From contig NZ_JADPKA010000104.1 of the NCBI RefSeq assembly GCF_023073715.1, positions 1-64,000 of the forward strand: DNA of 64,000 nucleotides, read 5' to 3'. The translations under genes and the position numbers were made by a program. This DNA is from Bradyrhizobium sp. 164. GTDB taxonomy: Bacteria > Pseudomonadota > Alphaproteobacteria > Rhizobiales > Xanthobacteraceae. Below, in pieces: positions 43,001 to 51,710 of the stretch (its first letter is position 1; the number at the start of each line of letters is the position of its first letter). The notes beneath the pieces are model-generated. The model made no database searches, was not told the origin of the DNA, and was given only the letters and a program-made list of their open reading frames with translations.

Positions 43001-45323
43001 CAGCTTGACGTCGGCCGACTATTCATTCGTTTCCGCGACGAATTCGCCGATGGCGATGACATTTATCGCCGTGCCGACGATCTCGGCGGTCAACGACAGC
43101 GGCTCGATCGTATCGGGCCTGATCAATACAAATCATCTGGTCCTCACGGGTCGCGCGCAGGCAGGTGTAACCGTCAAGGTTTTCGACGGGACAACTCAGA
43201 TCGGCACGGCGACAGCCGATGGCAATGGTAGCTGGAGCATGGCGACCGCATTGCTGGCCGAAGGCGGCCACACCTTTGCCGCCGCAGCGATGGACGGCGT
43301 CGGCAATCTCACCGCGCTCTCAGCCGGGGTGAATGTCACCATCGATACGGTCGCCCCGAACGTGCCCAAGCTCGCGTCGTTCTCGCCAGACAGCAACGTT
43401 GCCGGCGATGGCGTCACCAATGTCAACCACGTGAATTTGACTGGAACCGCGGACGCCGGGAGCACGGTGCAGGTCTTCGACGGCGCGACGATGATCGGAA
43501 CGGCGATCGCCGATACCAGCGGAGCATGGTCCATTGCCACCGCAACGTTGGCGGACGGTAATCACACGTTTACCGGCAAGACTGCCGACGCCGCCGGCAA
43601 CGTCAGCGCTTCCTCCGGTGCGTTGAACGTCACGGTCGACACGCGTGCCCCGGTTGCACCTATCCTGACCTCGGGCGCACCTGGAGCTTCTAGCGCAATA
43701 ATCGTGTCCGGCACGGCAGAAGCCGGAAGCACTGTCCGGCTGTACGAGGGCGCGACCTTGCTCGGCACGGGCGTCGCGGCGACGAGTGGGGCCTGGAGCG
43801 TCACCACCGGATCGCTCACGGCAGGGCAACACAGCTTCACCGCCACCGCCACCGACATCGCCGGAAATTTGAGCCAGGTTTCGAATGCTTTCAGCTCCGC
43901 CGTCGGTACGGTGATCGAAGCGGCCGGAACGACATCGCTTATCAAGTCGGGAAGTAACTTCTACCTTTCGACGGCCAGCTCATCGGTGATCTTGAAGAAT
44001 GGCGGAACGGCGGTTGTCGCGGGGCAGCTGGGCTCGTGGGTGCCAGTAGCTGCGGAAGCGTCGTCGAACGGCTATCTCGTCGCGTGGAAGATCCCCTCGA
44101 CCGGTCAGTTCGCGGTCTGGAGCACCGACAGCAACGGCAATTTCGTATCCAACTATCTGAACAAGGTGTCCGGCACCGACCCGGCTCTTGAGTCGAGCGA
44201 GACCCTCTTTCACCAGGATCTCAACGGTGATGGCCTGATTGGTCTTCCACCAACGCCCCAGAAGGTTTCAGGCACGACAATCGAGGCGTCCGGCTCAACC
44301 AGCCTGGTTCTGGTCGGCTCGAATTACTTGCTCGACGCGATGACCAGCGGCGTGGGGCCGACCTTGAGGTACGGTGGCGTAGCGGTTGTGTCGGGACAGT
44401 TCGGCGCTTGGACGCCGGTGGGCGTGGAGCAAACAACCAGCGGCTATGATGTGGCCTGGAAGATTCCGGCCACCGGCGAACTTTGTGTGTGGACCACGGA
44501 CAGCAATGGCAACTATGTATCGAACCTCCTGAACAAGGTGTCCCCGACCGACCCTGCTCTTAAAGCGGTCGAGACGACTTTTTATCAGGATCTCAATGGC
44601 GATGGTGTAATCAATACGTCATCGACCATCCTCAAGATCTCCGGAAATGTCGTATTGAATCTGGGCAATATGTCACAGGCCGCGACGGTCGACCCCGGCG
44701 CCACGCTCGAATTGTCCGGCGCCGCTTCGGGGTCGATCACCTTCAAGACGTCGACCGGCAATCTGGTGTTGGACCACGCGTCGCAATTTACGGGAACGCT
44801 CATCGGTCTGACGGGTGACGGCACCGCGTTCAATTCCAACCATATCGATCTGAAGGACATCGCGTACGGAGCGGGGACGTCGGCGTCCTTTTCCGGCAAC
44901 ACAGCCGGCGGTACGTTGACCGTGGTCGATGCCCAGAATCACACGGCAAATATTTCGCTTGTTGGTGACTACACCAGATCGACCTTCAACCTCTCGAGCG
45001 ACGGAATGGGCGGCACGCTGGTGATCGATCCTCCGAAAACCAGCGTTGATTTGTCGGCGGTTGCCTCGTTACAGCCTCCTGCGACCGCACCGGCCGTCGG
45101 CCTCGCGGGCCTGGAAGATGGCGGGTTCGTGTTCGAGCAGTCCGCTACCTCCAATGCATATGACTTGATCAACGAGGCGTCTCGCGAATCTGCCAAGGCA
45201 GTGCTCCTCGCGGCGATCACTTCCCCAGATGTTGACACAGGCCTTCATCAGGTCGACGCCGTTCACGCGGTCGCCCCGGTCGATATTCATCTGGCGGAAT
45301 TGCATGGCTTCATCGTTCGCTGA
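40086..45323 (+). CDS. Large RTX protein with a GH16 domain (ExsH-like EPS glycanase)
   Basis: A 1745-residue protein, probably exported by a type I system and folded by calcium outside. Order: two RTX beta-roll blocks (GGTGNDVLTGGAGSDTF near 15-30 and again near 220), GH16 at ~324-570 (WPAFWMLP, catalytic EIDVLE near 458), and four more RTX blocks to ~970. Three Ig-like repeats (~995-1275) and two ~115-residue Trp-rich repeats follow (each ending DPAL..E..F.QDLNGDG, ~1276-1510). The rest is a C-terminal region ending in AELHGFIVR, a likely secretion signal, with no N-terminal signal peptide. An AAAAGGAG sits 13 bp before the ATG, rather far. ExsH of Sinorhizobium is the known type. It ends 14 bp inside the opposing flippase gene. 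Confidence 0.92.
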   Translation: MTIITGSAGADVLFGGTGNDVLTGGAGSDTFIVSKGYGSDTVTDFQAGFGGDVLRLQNYGFATFASFLAAATQVGSDTVVTLSSTETLTLQNVALSTLVASNVALDNPLPASGTAWNWAGTVPAGGTLATGATNDGMEAGGTGVTLIGGAGDDTYYVYDHNTKVVEQAGEGIDTIRVWNINGYSLVNAPNVENLVLTDSVPSPATGNDLNNIIVGNAGDNMIDGGRGNDVLTGGAGRDTFVVRAGNGNDIVTDFQAGAGGDILQLNNTGFKTFADVTAAMKQVGTDLVLTIAGGETITLENTSLQNLTAGNINIVSPLTGLVQTFNNDFNTLSAGQDPSLTWRTSYAWSGAAGYGLAGEQEVYVDPSFSGLPATQASTSLGLNPFSIQDGHLVITAQPLPASATPYTGSAIFSSGMISTQNSFTQTYGYFEMTATLPSTSGAWPAFWMLPSTANNLNTEIDVLEAFGQDPDQAHWAIHSPYAPATNGGWANTANLTTGEHTFALKWTPYDLTFFVDGKEVAQQATPADMNTAMYMIANLAMGGSWPGNAAPGSTPTMTIDSIKAYQLPEYTLANYTLLTSGGSTNTIVGSAAVDTLTGTSGNDLIGGAGGADVMTGGAGDDTYVVTDAGAKIVEAYGGGIDTVNSSVTYTLSSYVENLTLTGSAAISAIGNIQSNIIIGNSASNVITGGLGNDILTGGGGMDTFVFNSGDGSDIITDFSPGSGAAHDVVQLNGFAFTSFADVQAAMTQVGSDVYLKLTSQDTLVFRNTTVSAFTSDDFQLPATLPVGGTITSWISGKASSRMVYGTAANDKLSAVNSDDTLVGGNGDDTYVIGSANQKIIENPGGGIDSVEAWTSYTLTANVENLTLMMGGLAGVGNQLANRMVGSSGDDVLDGAGGNDWLSGGSGNDTFIHSAGSGNDTIADFHVFTSATAEHDKLILKGYDSGAYLTHVNDVWTVRYAGGADTLRIAGVTSLTSADYSFVSATNSPMAMTFIAVPTISAVNDSGSIVSGLINTNHLVLTGRAQAGVTVKVFDGTTQIGTATADGNGSWSMATALLAEGGHTFAAAAMDGVGNLTALSAGVNVTIDTVAPNVPKLASFSPDSNVAGDGVTNVNHVNLTGTADAGSTVQVFDGATMIGTAIADTSGAWSIATATLADGNHTFTGKTADAAGNVSASSGALNVTVDTRAPVAPILTSGAPGASSAIIVSGTAEAGSTVRLYEGATLLGTGVAATSGAWSVTTGSLTAGQHSFTATATDIAGNLSQVSNAFSSAVGTVIEAAGTTSLIKSGSNFYLSTASSSVILKNGGTAVVAGQLGSWVPVAAEASSNGYLVAWKIPSTGQFAVWSTDSNGNFVSNYLNKVSGTDPALESSETLFHQDLNGDGLIGLPPTPQKVSGTTIEASGSTSLVLVGSNYLLDAMTSGVGPTLRYGGVAVVSGQFGAWTPVGVEQTTSGYDVAWKIPATGELCVWTTDSNGNYVSNLLNKVSPTDPALKAVETTFYQDLNGDGVINTSSTILKISGNVVLNLGNMSQAATVDPGATLELSGAASGSITFKTSTGNLVLDHASQFTGTLIGLTGDGTAFNSNHIDLKDIAYGAGTSASFSGNTAGGTLTVVDAQNHTANISLVGDYTRSTFNLSSDGMGGTLVIDPPKTSVDLSAVASLQPPATAPAVGLAGLEDGGFVFEQSATSNAYDLINEASRESAKAVLLAAITSPDVDTGLHQVDAVHAVAPVDIHLAELHGFIVR

Positions 45324-46788
45324 AGGTCTTTGCCTTTCGAAAGACGTTGCGCAATACGCGTTTTGCAAGTGCCCGTTTCTGCGCGAAGAAGGACATGGCG
45401 AGGAGATATGATGCATAGGCAAGCGCCAGCAGCGTAACCAGCCCAGCGAATGAGTTTCCATCCAGCAATGAGATGATCGAAATCCTTGTGACGGTCGCCG
45501 CAACGGCACAACCGATCCAATGCGGGACAGTCGTCTTGATCAGGTTCCTTGTCGTCACAGGGCCATGACGACCGATCGATATCGCATAAAGCGGCAGCAC
45601 GACGGTGCAGTTCACCAGCGTATACGCTGCGGCGATTCCAAGCGCGCCCCAGGGAAGACCGGCGAGGAATGAGGTCACGTTGATCAGGGCGGTCCAAACG
45701 CCGAGCCTGAAGTACTCCTGGCCACGGCCTTCACTGAGGAACAGCCAAGCTGCCGTCGCGGTCGCGACCTGGATCAAGCCCGCAACGCCAAGCCAGGAAA
45801 AAATCGGGGCTGCACCCACCCAATGCTCGCCGAGGAGAACTCTGAAGAGCGGCTCCGAGAGCAGGATGGCGAAGACGATGCCCGGCTGACATATGAGCAT
45901 AACCATGGACAGGGCATCGTTGTAGGTGCTCAGATATCTCTCCTTATCGAAACGAAGTCGCGAAAGCAGCGGGACAATCACCTGGCCGATGGGGTTATGT
46001 AATTGGACGATCGGCAGCAGCAACAGCTTATAGGCCCGATCGTACATTCCGAGTTCGTCGCCGCCTCGAAATTTGCCGATGAGAATGTTGTCCGCATTTC
46101 TCGAGAGATAGTTGACCAGATTGAACCCTGACACGTGCAGGCCAAATCGCGCCATGTGTCGCGTCTCGCTGTCCAGATGGGGATATCCAGGGCGATAGCC
46201 AGAATAGGCCCAGATCCCGACTGTCGAAATGAGCGTGAGAACGAGCGTGGACAGATAAAGTGCCCAATAGTCTCTCAAGATGATTACGGCGACGATCCCC
46301 GCGACAACGGAAGCGGTTGTCGCGGCGACATCCAGGATTGCCAGAGCCTTGAACCGGGACTCTCTGGCAAGTAGCGCCGCCGGAACGGTCGCAAGGCCGG
46401 CAATGAAGCTTAGGCCGGCAATTGCGATCATGAGCTGTTGAAGCCTCGTATCGTCGTAAAACAGCGCAACCGGATGCGCGCTCAACGCCAGAACGAGAGC
46501 AGATGCCGCGGAAGCGAGCACCGACAACCAGAACAGCGCATCGATCTGACCCTTGGCGATCTCCGTGCGTTGAATGATGGCCTGTCCAACGCCGACGTCC
46601 TTGAGGAGTCCGAGGAACGTTGCAGCGGTCGCAGACATGGCCAGCACGCCGAAGTCGGACGGGGCAAGATTTCGCGTCGAGAATATCGTCAAGACAAAAC
46701 CGGCCGAGAGTTTCCAGGCCTGGGATCCGCCCGTTATGAGGATGTTGGTTACGGCCCGTGACTTGCTGTCTTTGTCCAACGAGCTCAC
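45310..46788 (-). CDS. Lipopolysaccharide/EPS flippase (Wzx/MOP superfamily), second copy
   Basis: A 492-residue membrane protein with ~12-14 hydrophobic segments. The conserved N-terminal pattern is present: SQAWKLSAGFVLTIFSTRNL, then LAPSDFGVLAMSATAATFLG and VGVGQAIIQRTEI. This is the ExoT/WzxC-like form of the MOP exporters. It should flip an undecaprenyl-linked oligosaccharide. Its 3' end overlaps the RTX gene's end by 14 bp on the opposite strand. A different flippase lies at 18817-20364; two flippases with two polymerase-like proteins suggest two assembly lines. Confidence 0.9.
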   Translation of the reverse strand: MSSLDKDSKSRAVTNILITGGSQAWKLSAGFVLTIFSTRNLAPSDFGVLAMSATAATFLGLLKDVGVGQAIIQRTEIAKGQIDALFWLSVLASAASALVLALSAHPVALFYDDTRLQQLMIAIAGLSFIAGLATVPAALLARESRFKALAILDVAATTASVVAGIVAVIILRDYWALYLSTLVLTLISTVGIWAYSGYRPGYPHLDSETRHMARFGLHVSGFNLVNYLSRNADNILIGKFRGGDELGMYDRAYKLLLLPIVQLHNPIGQVIVPLLSRLRFDKERYLSTYNDALSMVMLICQPGIVFAILLSEPLFRVLLGEHWVGAAPIFSWLGVAGLIQVATATAAWLFLSEGRGQEYFRLGVWTALINVTSFLAGLPWGALGIAAAYTLVNCTVVLPLYAISIGRHGPVTTRNLIKTTVPHWIGCAVAATVTRISIISLLDGNSFAGLVTLLALAYASYLLAMSFFAQKRALAKRVLRNVFRKAKTFSER

Positions 46789-47180
46789 CCTGCGATCTCA
46801 AACAGTCTTGCGCGGTCTTGCGCCTGCCAGCAAGTGCCTCGGGAAATCCAGTGCGCTGAACGATGGCGGTTCCGATCGTCTCCGGCTTTTAGCTTGGCCC
46901 TGACATGAACGGAAGACGTGATCGGGCGATGTGGGATCAGCGGAGCTGGGTCGAAACTGTTTTCAAACGATGGTCTGACCGTCACCAATGTCGACGTGGA
47001 CACTTGTGGTCACATCAATGCCCGCAGTTTGTCATATTCAATTCGCAGTGTTGAGGTTCCCGCGGGATGATTTCGTTGGCACTCGCACCCGGAGAAGGAC
47101 GAGCTGCGCTTGCGATGCTTGCAGATGGCTAGTGATTCTATAATGTTCGGTTGGGCGAAGCTCCGGAGGTCCCAGACGGG
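46789..47180. other. Gene-free stretch of 392 bp between divergent genes
   Basis: No convincing frame on either strand. It should contain the promoters of the leftward flippase and the rightward HTTM-like gene. A GGAGG at 47165-47169 serves the latter. Nothing else seen. Confidence 0.4.
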
Positions 47181-48821
47181 ATGGCGTTGTATACCGTTGC
47201 ATCACAGCAAGGAGCGCGGTCTAGCGTCTCGTCGCTCGCGGGACCTCTCTTCCTTCTTGCAGTAGCCGTCATTCTTTCTGCGATTTCGCGGCGGGCCGTC
47301 ACGCACCTGGCGCGCTGGTCTGACATTTACGCTTTGGTGCTGGTTTGCTTGGCATTTGCCGGCGCGCTCGCCTTCAGCTCCATTCGCTATCGTGATTTCT
47401 CGCCGCCATTGCGTATCACCGCCCTCGCGATCGGAATGACGATTTTCGTGCAGTTGCTGTTCGATTCATTGGGGCCTTTCGCAGGGCCCCCCAACATCCT
47501 GTTCGGTTCGAGCGACAAAATTCTGTTCTTCCGCTACGGTGCAGTGCTTGCGGTTGTGGCAGGAATAGCCGCGATCTGGCGTCCTTCATTTCTGGTGCCG
47601 CTGTTCTATTTTTACCATGCATGGCGCGAAATGGTGAGCGTCGTGTCCGGCATCTTCGTGACCGAGACCGATTATCTCGGGATGCTCGACGTCGGTAACT
47701 TCGCCGTCCTTGGCGTGCTCGGCACGATCGTCCTCACCAGCGCCTGGGTGATGGATCGCGTGCCGTGGCTGCGAACTCTGTTCGCTTCTGCAGATAACGT
47801 GAAGCAGCTTCGCGATCGCGCCTATGGCTTGATTTGGGCGTGCGCCGTCGGGGCGCATCTCGGCAGCTATTTCTGGTCGGGAATCGCAAAGCTGCAGGCT
47901 GGTGGCGAGAAGCCATGGACCTGGCTGCTCGCAAATCCCACGCAAACCTCAATCCTGATGGGTCTCGAACGCGGCGACGCCCCGCTCGGCCTATGGCCGG
48001 GCGCGTTGCAGACTATCTGGGACGCGATCGTGAGCAACCAGCTGATCTTCAACGTCTTCGTGCTGGGTGCCCAGCTCCTGTCGCCCTTGGCTGCGATCTC
48101 GACGCGCGCGCTGTCGTTTTTCTGCCTGCTGTTCGACATCTTCCACATCGGCGTGTACTTCACACTGGGGGCTCTGTTCTTCTTCTGGATTGCGCTCAAC
48201 CTGTTCATCGTAGCCGCGGCACGCACGCTGCCGCGCGATGGGTTCACCCCGGCGATGAAGGTTGTGATGGTCGTGACCGTCATTTGTGGCCGGTTCTTCT
48301 TCTACACCAATTACCTTGGATGGCTGGACGGGCCGAAGCTGGCAAGCCCGCGGCTTTTCGTCGAGACCCGCGATGGTCGCCAGGTTCTCGCGCCTTCCAC
48401 GTATTTCGGCATCTACTCGTACATGATCGGGACCGGAACCATGTACATCCCTGAGAATCATTTCCGGGCTCGCGTTGGCGGCAACAACCACGATCTTGCG
48501 ACTTGGCACGACGCGACCACCTGCGGCCCGGAGATCCTTCCGCGTCAGGACACAGGCGTAGCCATGGAGGCCGTGGAAAAAATGGTCCGCGAGACGGATC
48601 GCTTTTTCCGTGTCTATCCCTGGGTGAAGGATAACAACAGTTTTTATGCCTATCCGCACCACATGCTGTCCAATCCATGGCTGTACGGCGAATTCAACAA
48701 GCTGACCATGGACGATATTGTCGCCTATCACTATGTGGTGGACTCAGTATGCCTCGGCCTGGCGGAGGGCAAGCTTGTGCGCGACGTTCGGAAGCGAACG
48801 GACTATCGAATTGACCCATAG
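47181..48821 (+). CDS. HTTM-like polytopic membrane protein
   Basis: A 546-residue protein with ~10-12 hydrophobic segments in the first 370 residues and a polar C-terminal domain of ~170 residues. The membrane part resembles HTTM/vitamin-K-carboxylase-like proteins: helical bundles with an SYFWSGIAKLQAGG segment, a common place for the conserved K. The next gene is a DCC1 thiol protein, a frequent partner of HTTM proteins. The C-terminal part (NNHDLATWHDATTCGPEILP and YAYPHHML) is not known to me. The ATG at 47181 has GGAGG at an 11-bp spacing; a TTG at 47151 is less likely. The reaction is unknown, possibly a carboxylation or redox-linked membrane modification. Confidence 0.72.
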   Translation: MALYTVASQQGARSSVSSLAGPLFLLAVAVILSAISRRAVTHLARWSDIYALVLVCLAFAGALAFSSIRYRDFSPPLRITALAIGMTIFVQLLFDSLGPFAGPPNILFGSSDKILFFRYGAVLAVVAGIAAIWRPSFLVPLFYFYHAWREMVSVVSGIFVTETDYLGMLDVGNFAVLGVLGTIVLTSAWVMDRVPWLRTLFASADNVKQLRDRAYGLIWACAVGAHLGSYFWSGIAKLQAGGEKPWTWLLANPTQTSILMGLERGDAPLGLWPGALQTIWDAIVSNQLIFNVFVLGAQLLSPLAAISTRALSFFCLLFDIFHIGVYFTLGALFFFWIALNLFIVAAARTLPRDGFTPAMKVVMVVTVICGRFFFYTNYLGWLDGPKLASPRLFVETRDGRQVLAPSTYFGIYSYMIGTGTMYIPENHFRARVGGNNHDLATWHDATTCGPEILPRQDTGVAMEAVEKMVRETDRFFRVYPWVKDNNSFYAYPHHMLSNPWLYGEFNKLTMDDIVAYHYVVDSVCLGLAEGKLVRDVRKRTDYRIDP

Positions 48822-49269
48822 TGATGACGATATCTGGGTGGTCTATGACGGCGAATGCCCGTTATGCAGCCGCTATGTTCTGCTGTACCAGTTGCGGGAG
48901 CGTGGGCAGCGCATTCACCTGATCGACGCGCGTTCGGAGCATCCAATCGTGCGCGATATCCGCGCGCGCAACCTCGATCTCAATGAAGGCATGGTGGTTC
49001 GCTGGCGTGGGCGGCACTACTATGGGGCCGCTGCAATGCATCTGCTGGCAACGCTTGCCGGGGAGGCGACCGTCTTCAATCGCCTCAATCGGCTCGTGTT
49101 CTCCCGGCCCCGCCTCGCAAGGGCAATTTATCCAGTGCTGGTGCGCGGAAGGAAGCTTCTCCTTCGGCTTCTCGGCCGCAAGCGGATCGATGAAATCAAT
49201 GCTCCAGAACAGCAGATATCGGTCGGTCCTTCCGACGAACACATCAAGCACAACGACGGGGTCCGGTAA
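48811..49269 (+). CDS. DCC1-family thiol-disulfide oxidoreductase-like protein
   Basis: A 152-residue protein with the DCC1 hallmark VVYDGECPLCSRY, giving a C16-x2-C19 redox pair, then RIHLIDARS and GMVVRWRGRHYYGAAAMHLL. The fold is expected to be thioredoxin-like. The likely start is a TTG at 48811 that overlaps the end of the HTTM-like gene by 11 bp; a GTG at 48838 would cut directly before the motif. Overlap and family habit both indicate that it works with the upstream membrane protein, perhaps delivering electrons. Substrate is unknown. Confidence 0.85.
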   Translation: MTHSDDDIWVVYDGECPLCSRYVLLYQLRERGQRIHLIDARSEHPIVRDIRARNLDLNEGMVVRWRGRHYYGAAAMHLLATLAGEATVFNRLNRLVFSRPRLARAIYPVLVRGRKLLLRLLGRKRIDEINAPEQQISVGPSDEHIKHNDGVR

Positions 49270-49314
49270 CGATTGGAGGAAGGCTCCAGCGCGCCTCCTG
49301 TGCAGAAAGCGGTG

Positions 49315-50478
49315 TCAGGGTTGTCGCGTCGCGGCCTGGTAGGCCGGGGAGAGACGCATCAGACCGCAACGGACAAGATCGTCTGATGATTGGTAGATCA
49401 GGCTATTGGGATAGATGAGCTCGAATGACGGATTCTGATCGAGCCGCTCCGCGTAGCGTTGATACTCGACCGAGCCGAGATAGTAGTTCCCCTCACGGAC
49501 CGCGATTGCGACCTTATCGGTGAAGTCGTGAAGAAATTTGAAATGGAGCAGGGCGCCTGTGACGTCGCTTGCCTTGCCTGGTGGGGCCATCAGGTGACCG
49601 GCGGCGATATAGCGACGGCCGGGCGACCATCGGGCGAGCGGCACTTTAGTGAGCAGCGGTGGCTGCCAGCGCGTTATGTTAACTGCAGGCAGCAGCCGCG
49701 CCAGCCCGTATGGCTCAAGCAACTGTACAAGTGCGTCGTAAAGAGCGATCTTTGGCGGCATCGGTTCGTCATAAAACAGCCTCGCTCGCGCACCACCCAC
49801 CAGGTAGTTGGTCGGAAAGCCGCGCCGACGGCGCTTCACATAGGTGTCGGAATCGAAGTAGGGGGAGAAAGCGATGAGGCTCTCGCCGGCATGGTAGCGC
49901 TCCGGACCGCCGAGCCAGCGTGGATACATATCGACCATTTCCGCGGTCATGCAATCAGCGCCGGTGCTCTCCAGATAACGGCACAACCATCGAAGATCAA
50001 AACGTTCGCAGCCGGGGTAGACGAAGAGTTCGTCTGCGTCGAGCGTCAGCGCCCACCGTCCTGGCGCGAATTGGTCGAGCACGGCGCTGGTCCAACGCGC
50101 ACCACCACTTGATTCTGCAAAAGGCTCCCGAATCTCGAACACGTGAACATCCGGCTGATCGAGCAGGAATGCTCGCGTGCCGTCGTCCGAACGGTCATCG
50201 ATCGCGAGGAAACGTCCGACTCCGAGCCGGCGATGATGGCGCAGGAAATCGGGTAATCGCAGCATCTCGTTGCGGAGCTTGCCGACAGCTACGATCTCAT
50301 CGACGCCGAAGTCGAGGGGCCGGGTATCAATCCGGTGAATGACCGGATCGGGGCGCTGCTTGGTCCGTGATCGCGTTGGCGTCAAAAGTGCGACAGCCGC
50401 TTGACCCGTTACGATCGACTCTTGTAACGCGTTCTGCGCGCCATTGCCGCCCGCCGCTGCTCTCGCCGGCAATTCCAT
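49315..50478 (-). CDS. Glycosyltransferase family 2-like (Glyco_tranf_2_4 type)
   Basis: A 387-residue protein. After ~45 variable residues comes a GT-A-like core: VGKLRNEMLRLPDFLRHHRR, FLAIDDRSDDGTRAFL, and the metal site LTLDADELFVYP. This RNE..RLP..L.HHR..GV pattern marks the subfamily that pairs with surface-glycan loci in alphaproteobacteria. It then runs through WLGGPERYHAGESL and a long C-terminal half of unknown role. The ATG at 50478 follows a GGA; a TTG at 50496 is possible. It converges with the DCC1 gene. Donor and acceptor are unknown. Confidence 0.85.
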   Translation of the reverse strand: MELPARAAAGGNGAQNALQESIVTGQAAVALLTPTRSRTKQRPDPVIHRIDTRPLDFGVDEIVAVGKLRNEMLRLPDFLRHHRRLGVGRFLAIDDRSDDGTRAFLLDQPDVHVFEIREPFAESSGGARWTSAVLDQFAPGRWALTLDADELFVYPGCERFDLRWLCRYLESTGADCMTAEMVDMYPRWLGGPERYHAGESLIAFSPYFDSDTYVKRRRRGFPTNYLVGGARARLFYDEPMPPKIALYDALVQLLEPYGLARLLPAVNITRWQPPLLTKVPLARWSPGRRYIAAGHLMAPPGKASDVTGALLHFKFLHDFTDKVAIAVREGNYYLGSVEYQRYAERLDQNPSFELIYPNSLIYQSSDDLVRCGLMRLSPAYQAATRQP

Positions 50479-51093
50479 TTTAGATTTTCCAGCCAACCGA
50501 TCACATCTGCATTATCTACGATAAAGACGGCGAATATAGGTGCTATGGACGGTCACGTTGTCTCAGCGGGTTGATCTAGCCTCATAAGTGCGTGGCGAGC
50601 TACAAATAGGCGCTTCTTCTTTGCAAGAGGAATATCGGCCGGCGGCGTCGCGTCGGTTCCAAATTGATTGCATTGCCCTTCATTCCCAAACGTCTTGAGC
50701 ATACTTGATGTGTCGCTCCAGCTTGTCGCGCGTCGTGTCGTGCAAAGGCATTTTGCCCGGTCGGCTTTGTGCAACACAGCTATTCCGCGGAAGTTTCAAG
50801 GAGCCGAAATCAAAGTCAAAGAAGAAGCCTCCGCCACGCGTATTCAATTTGGTGCAGGAGATCTTTCGAGCCATTGAGCAGATTAGAGCTGTGGCCAACG
50901 GTTTCTGCGGAGCAGAACGCGTGCACGGGATCAATGCCGCGTAAATGAAGCGCTCACAAGCACACCGGCGGGAATGCGGCCCCGCGGGATGAACTGCATG
51001 GCAATTAAGCAGGTGCGGAGCTTCTACAGAAGGATGTAACAATGTACGACCATGCGACAACATTCTCGCTGGCCGCTCATGATAGGGGGCTGA
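50479..51093. other. Gene-free stretch of 615 bp
   Basis: Holds only short frames with poor starts and no recognised family. It separates two leftward genes and must hold the promoter of the transferase at 49315-50478. No strong hairpin was found by eye. Confidence 0.4.
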
Positions 51094-51384
51094 CTAGACT
51101 GCGATTTGCGATTCAGGCATCTGCGGTGATGCCTCCGACTGCACCTGGTCGAGCACCGAGAGGTTCGCGATGAGCAGATAGATCAGCAGGCTCGCGCAAT
51201 AGACGACTTGCAAAATTACCGCGCTGGCGACGAAGGCTATCGCGCCCGTGGCGAAACCCTGCTCAAGGCCCAAATACCACGCTGCAACCAGGATCAGCAT
51301 CGTTGCGGGAATAAGAGCGTATGCGCGAAGAAAACGCCCCAGAAGAACACCCGCCACGGCGCTTGCGATCATCAGCACGACCAA
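51094..51384 (-). CDS. Small membrane protein, TTG start
   Basis: A 96-residue protein of two to three hydrophobic segments (VVLMIASAVAGVLLGRFLRA, then ALIPATMLILVAAWYLGLEQ and AIAFVASAVILQVVYCASLL), with a polar tail. The start is set by the ribosome site: a perfect AGGAGG lies 7 bp before a TTG at 51384. A downstream ATG at 51372 lacks a site at good spacing. I do not recognise a named family. Likely an inner-membrane protein; the function is unknown. Confidence 0.6.
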   Translation of the reverse strand: MVVLMIASAVAGVLLGRFLRAYALIPATMLILVAAWYLGLEQGFATGAIAFVASAVILQVVYCASLLIYLLIANLSVLDQVQSEASPQMPESQIAV

Positions 51385-51710
51385 AATCTGCCCTCCTGCT
51401 CTTGCACCAGAGATGTTCCGGACGCATGACGGGCCGTATTGTAGCCACAGAGGCGCTAAAAACATACCACTTTTGTACGGCCATCGCCAGTCTTTGGTGC
51501 GGCTGCCGCTGCGCTGCGGGCGGGCGGCTCTGTTCTGGAACGTGCTCGGTCGTCGGCGCGATCCCCTGGATTCCGGAGTTCTCCTGCTGACAACTTGGTG
51601 CTTTCGGTTCCAGGGGTTTACTTTCCCCCGGTGTGCTCGACCTCCGCAACTGGCGGACTCGCAAATGCGGCAAGAGGCTTGTGAGCAAGGCGCCCCGGAG
51701 GAGACCGGTC
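51385..51710. other. Gene-free stretch of 326 bp
   Basis: Frames on both strands run through it but their translations are Arg/Ser-rich and not protein-like. It lies between two small leftward genes. Nothing else seen. Confidence 0.4.
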
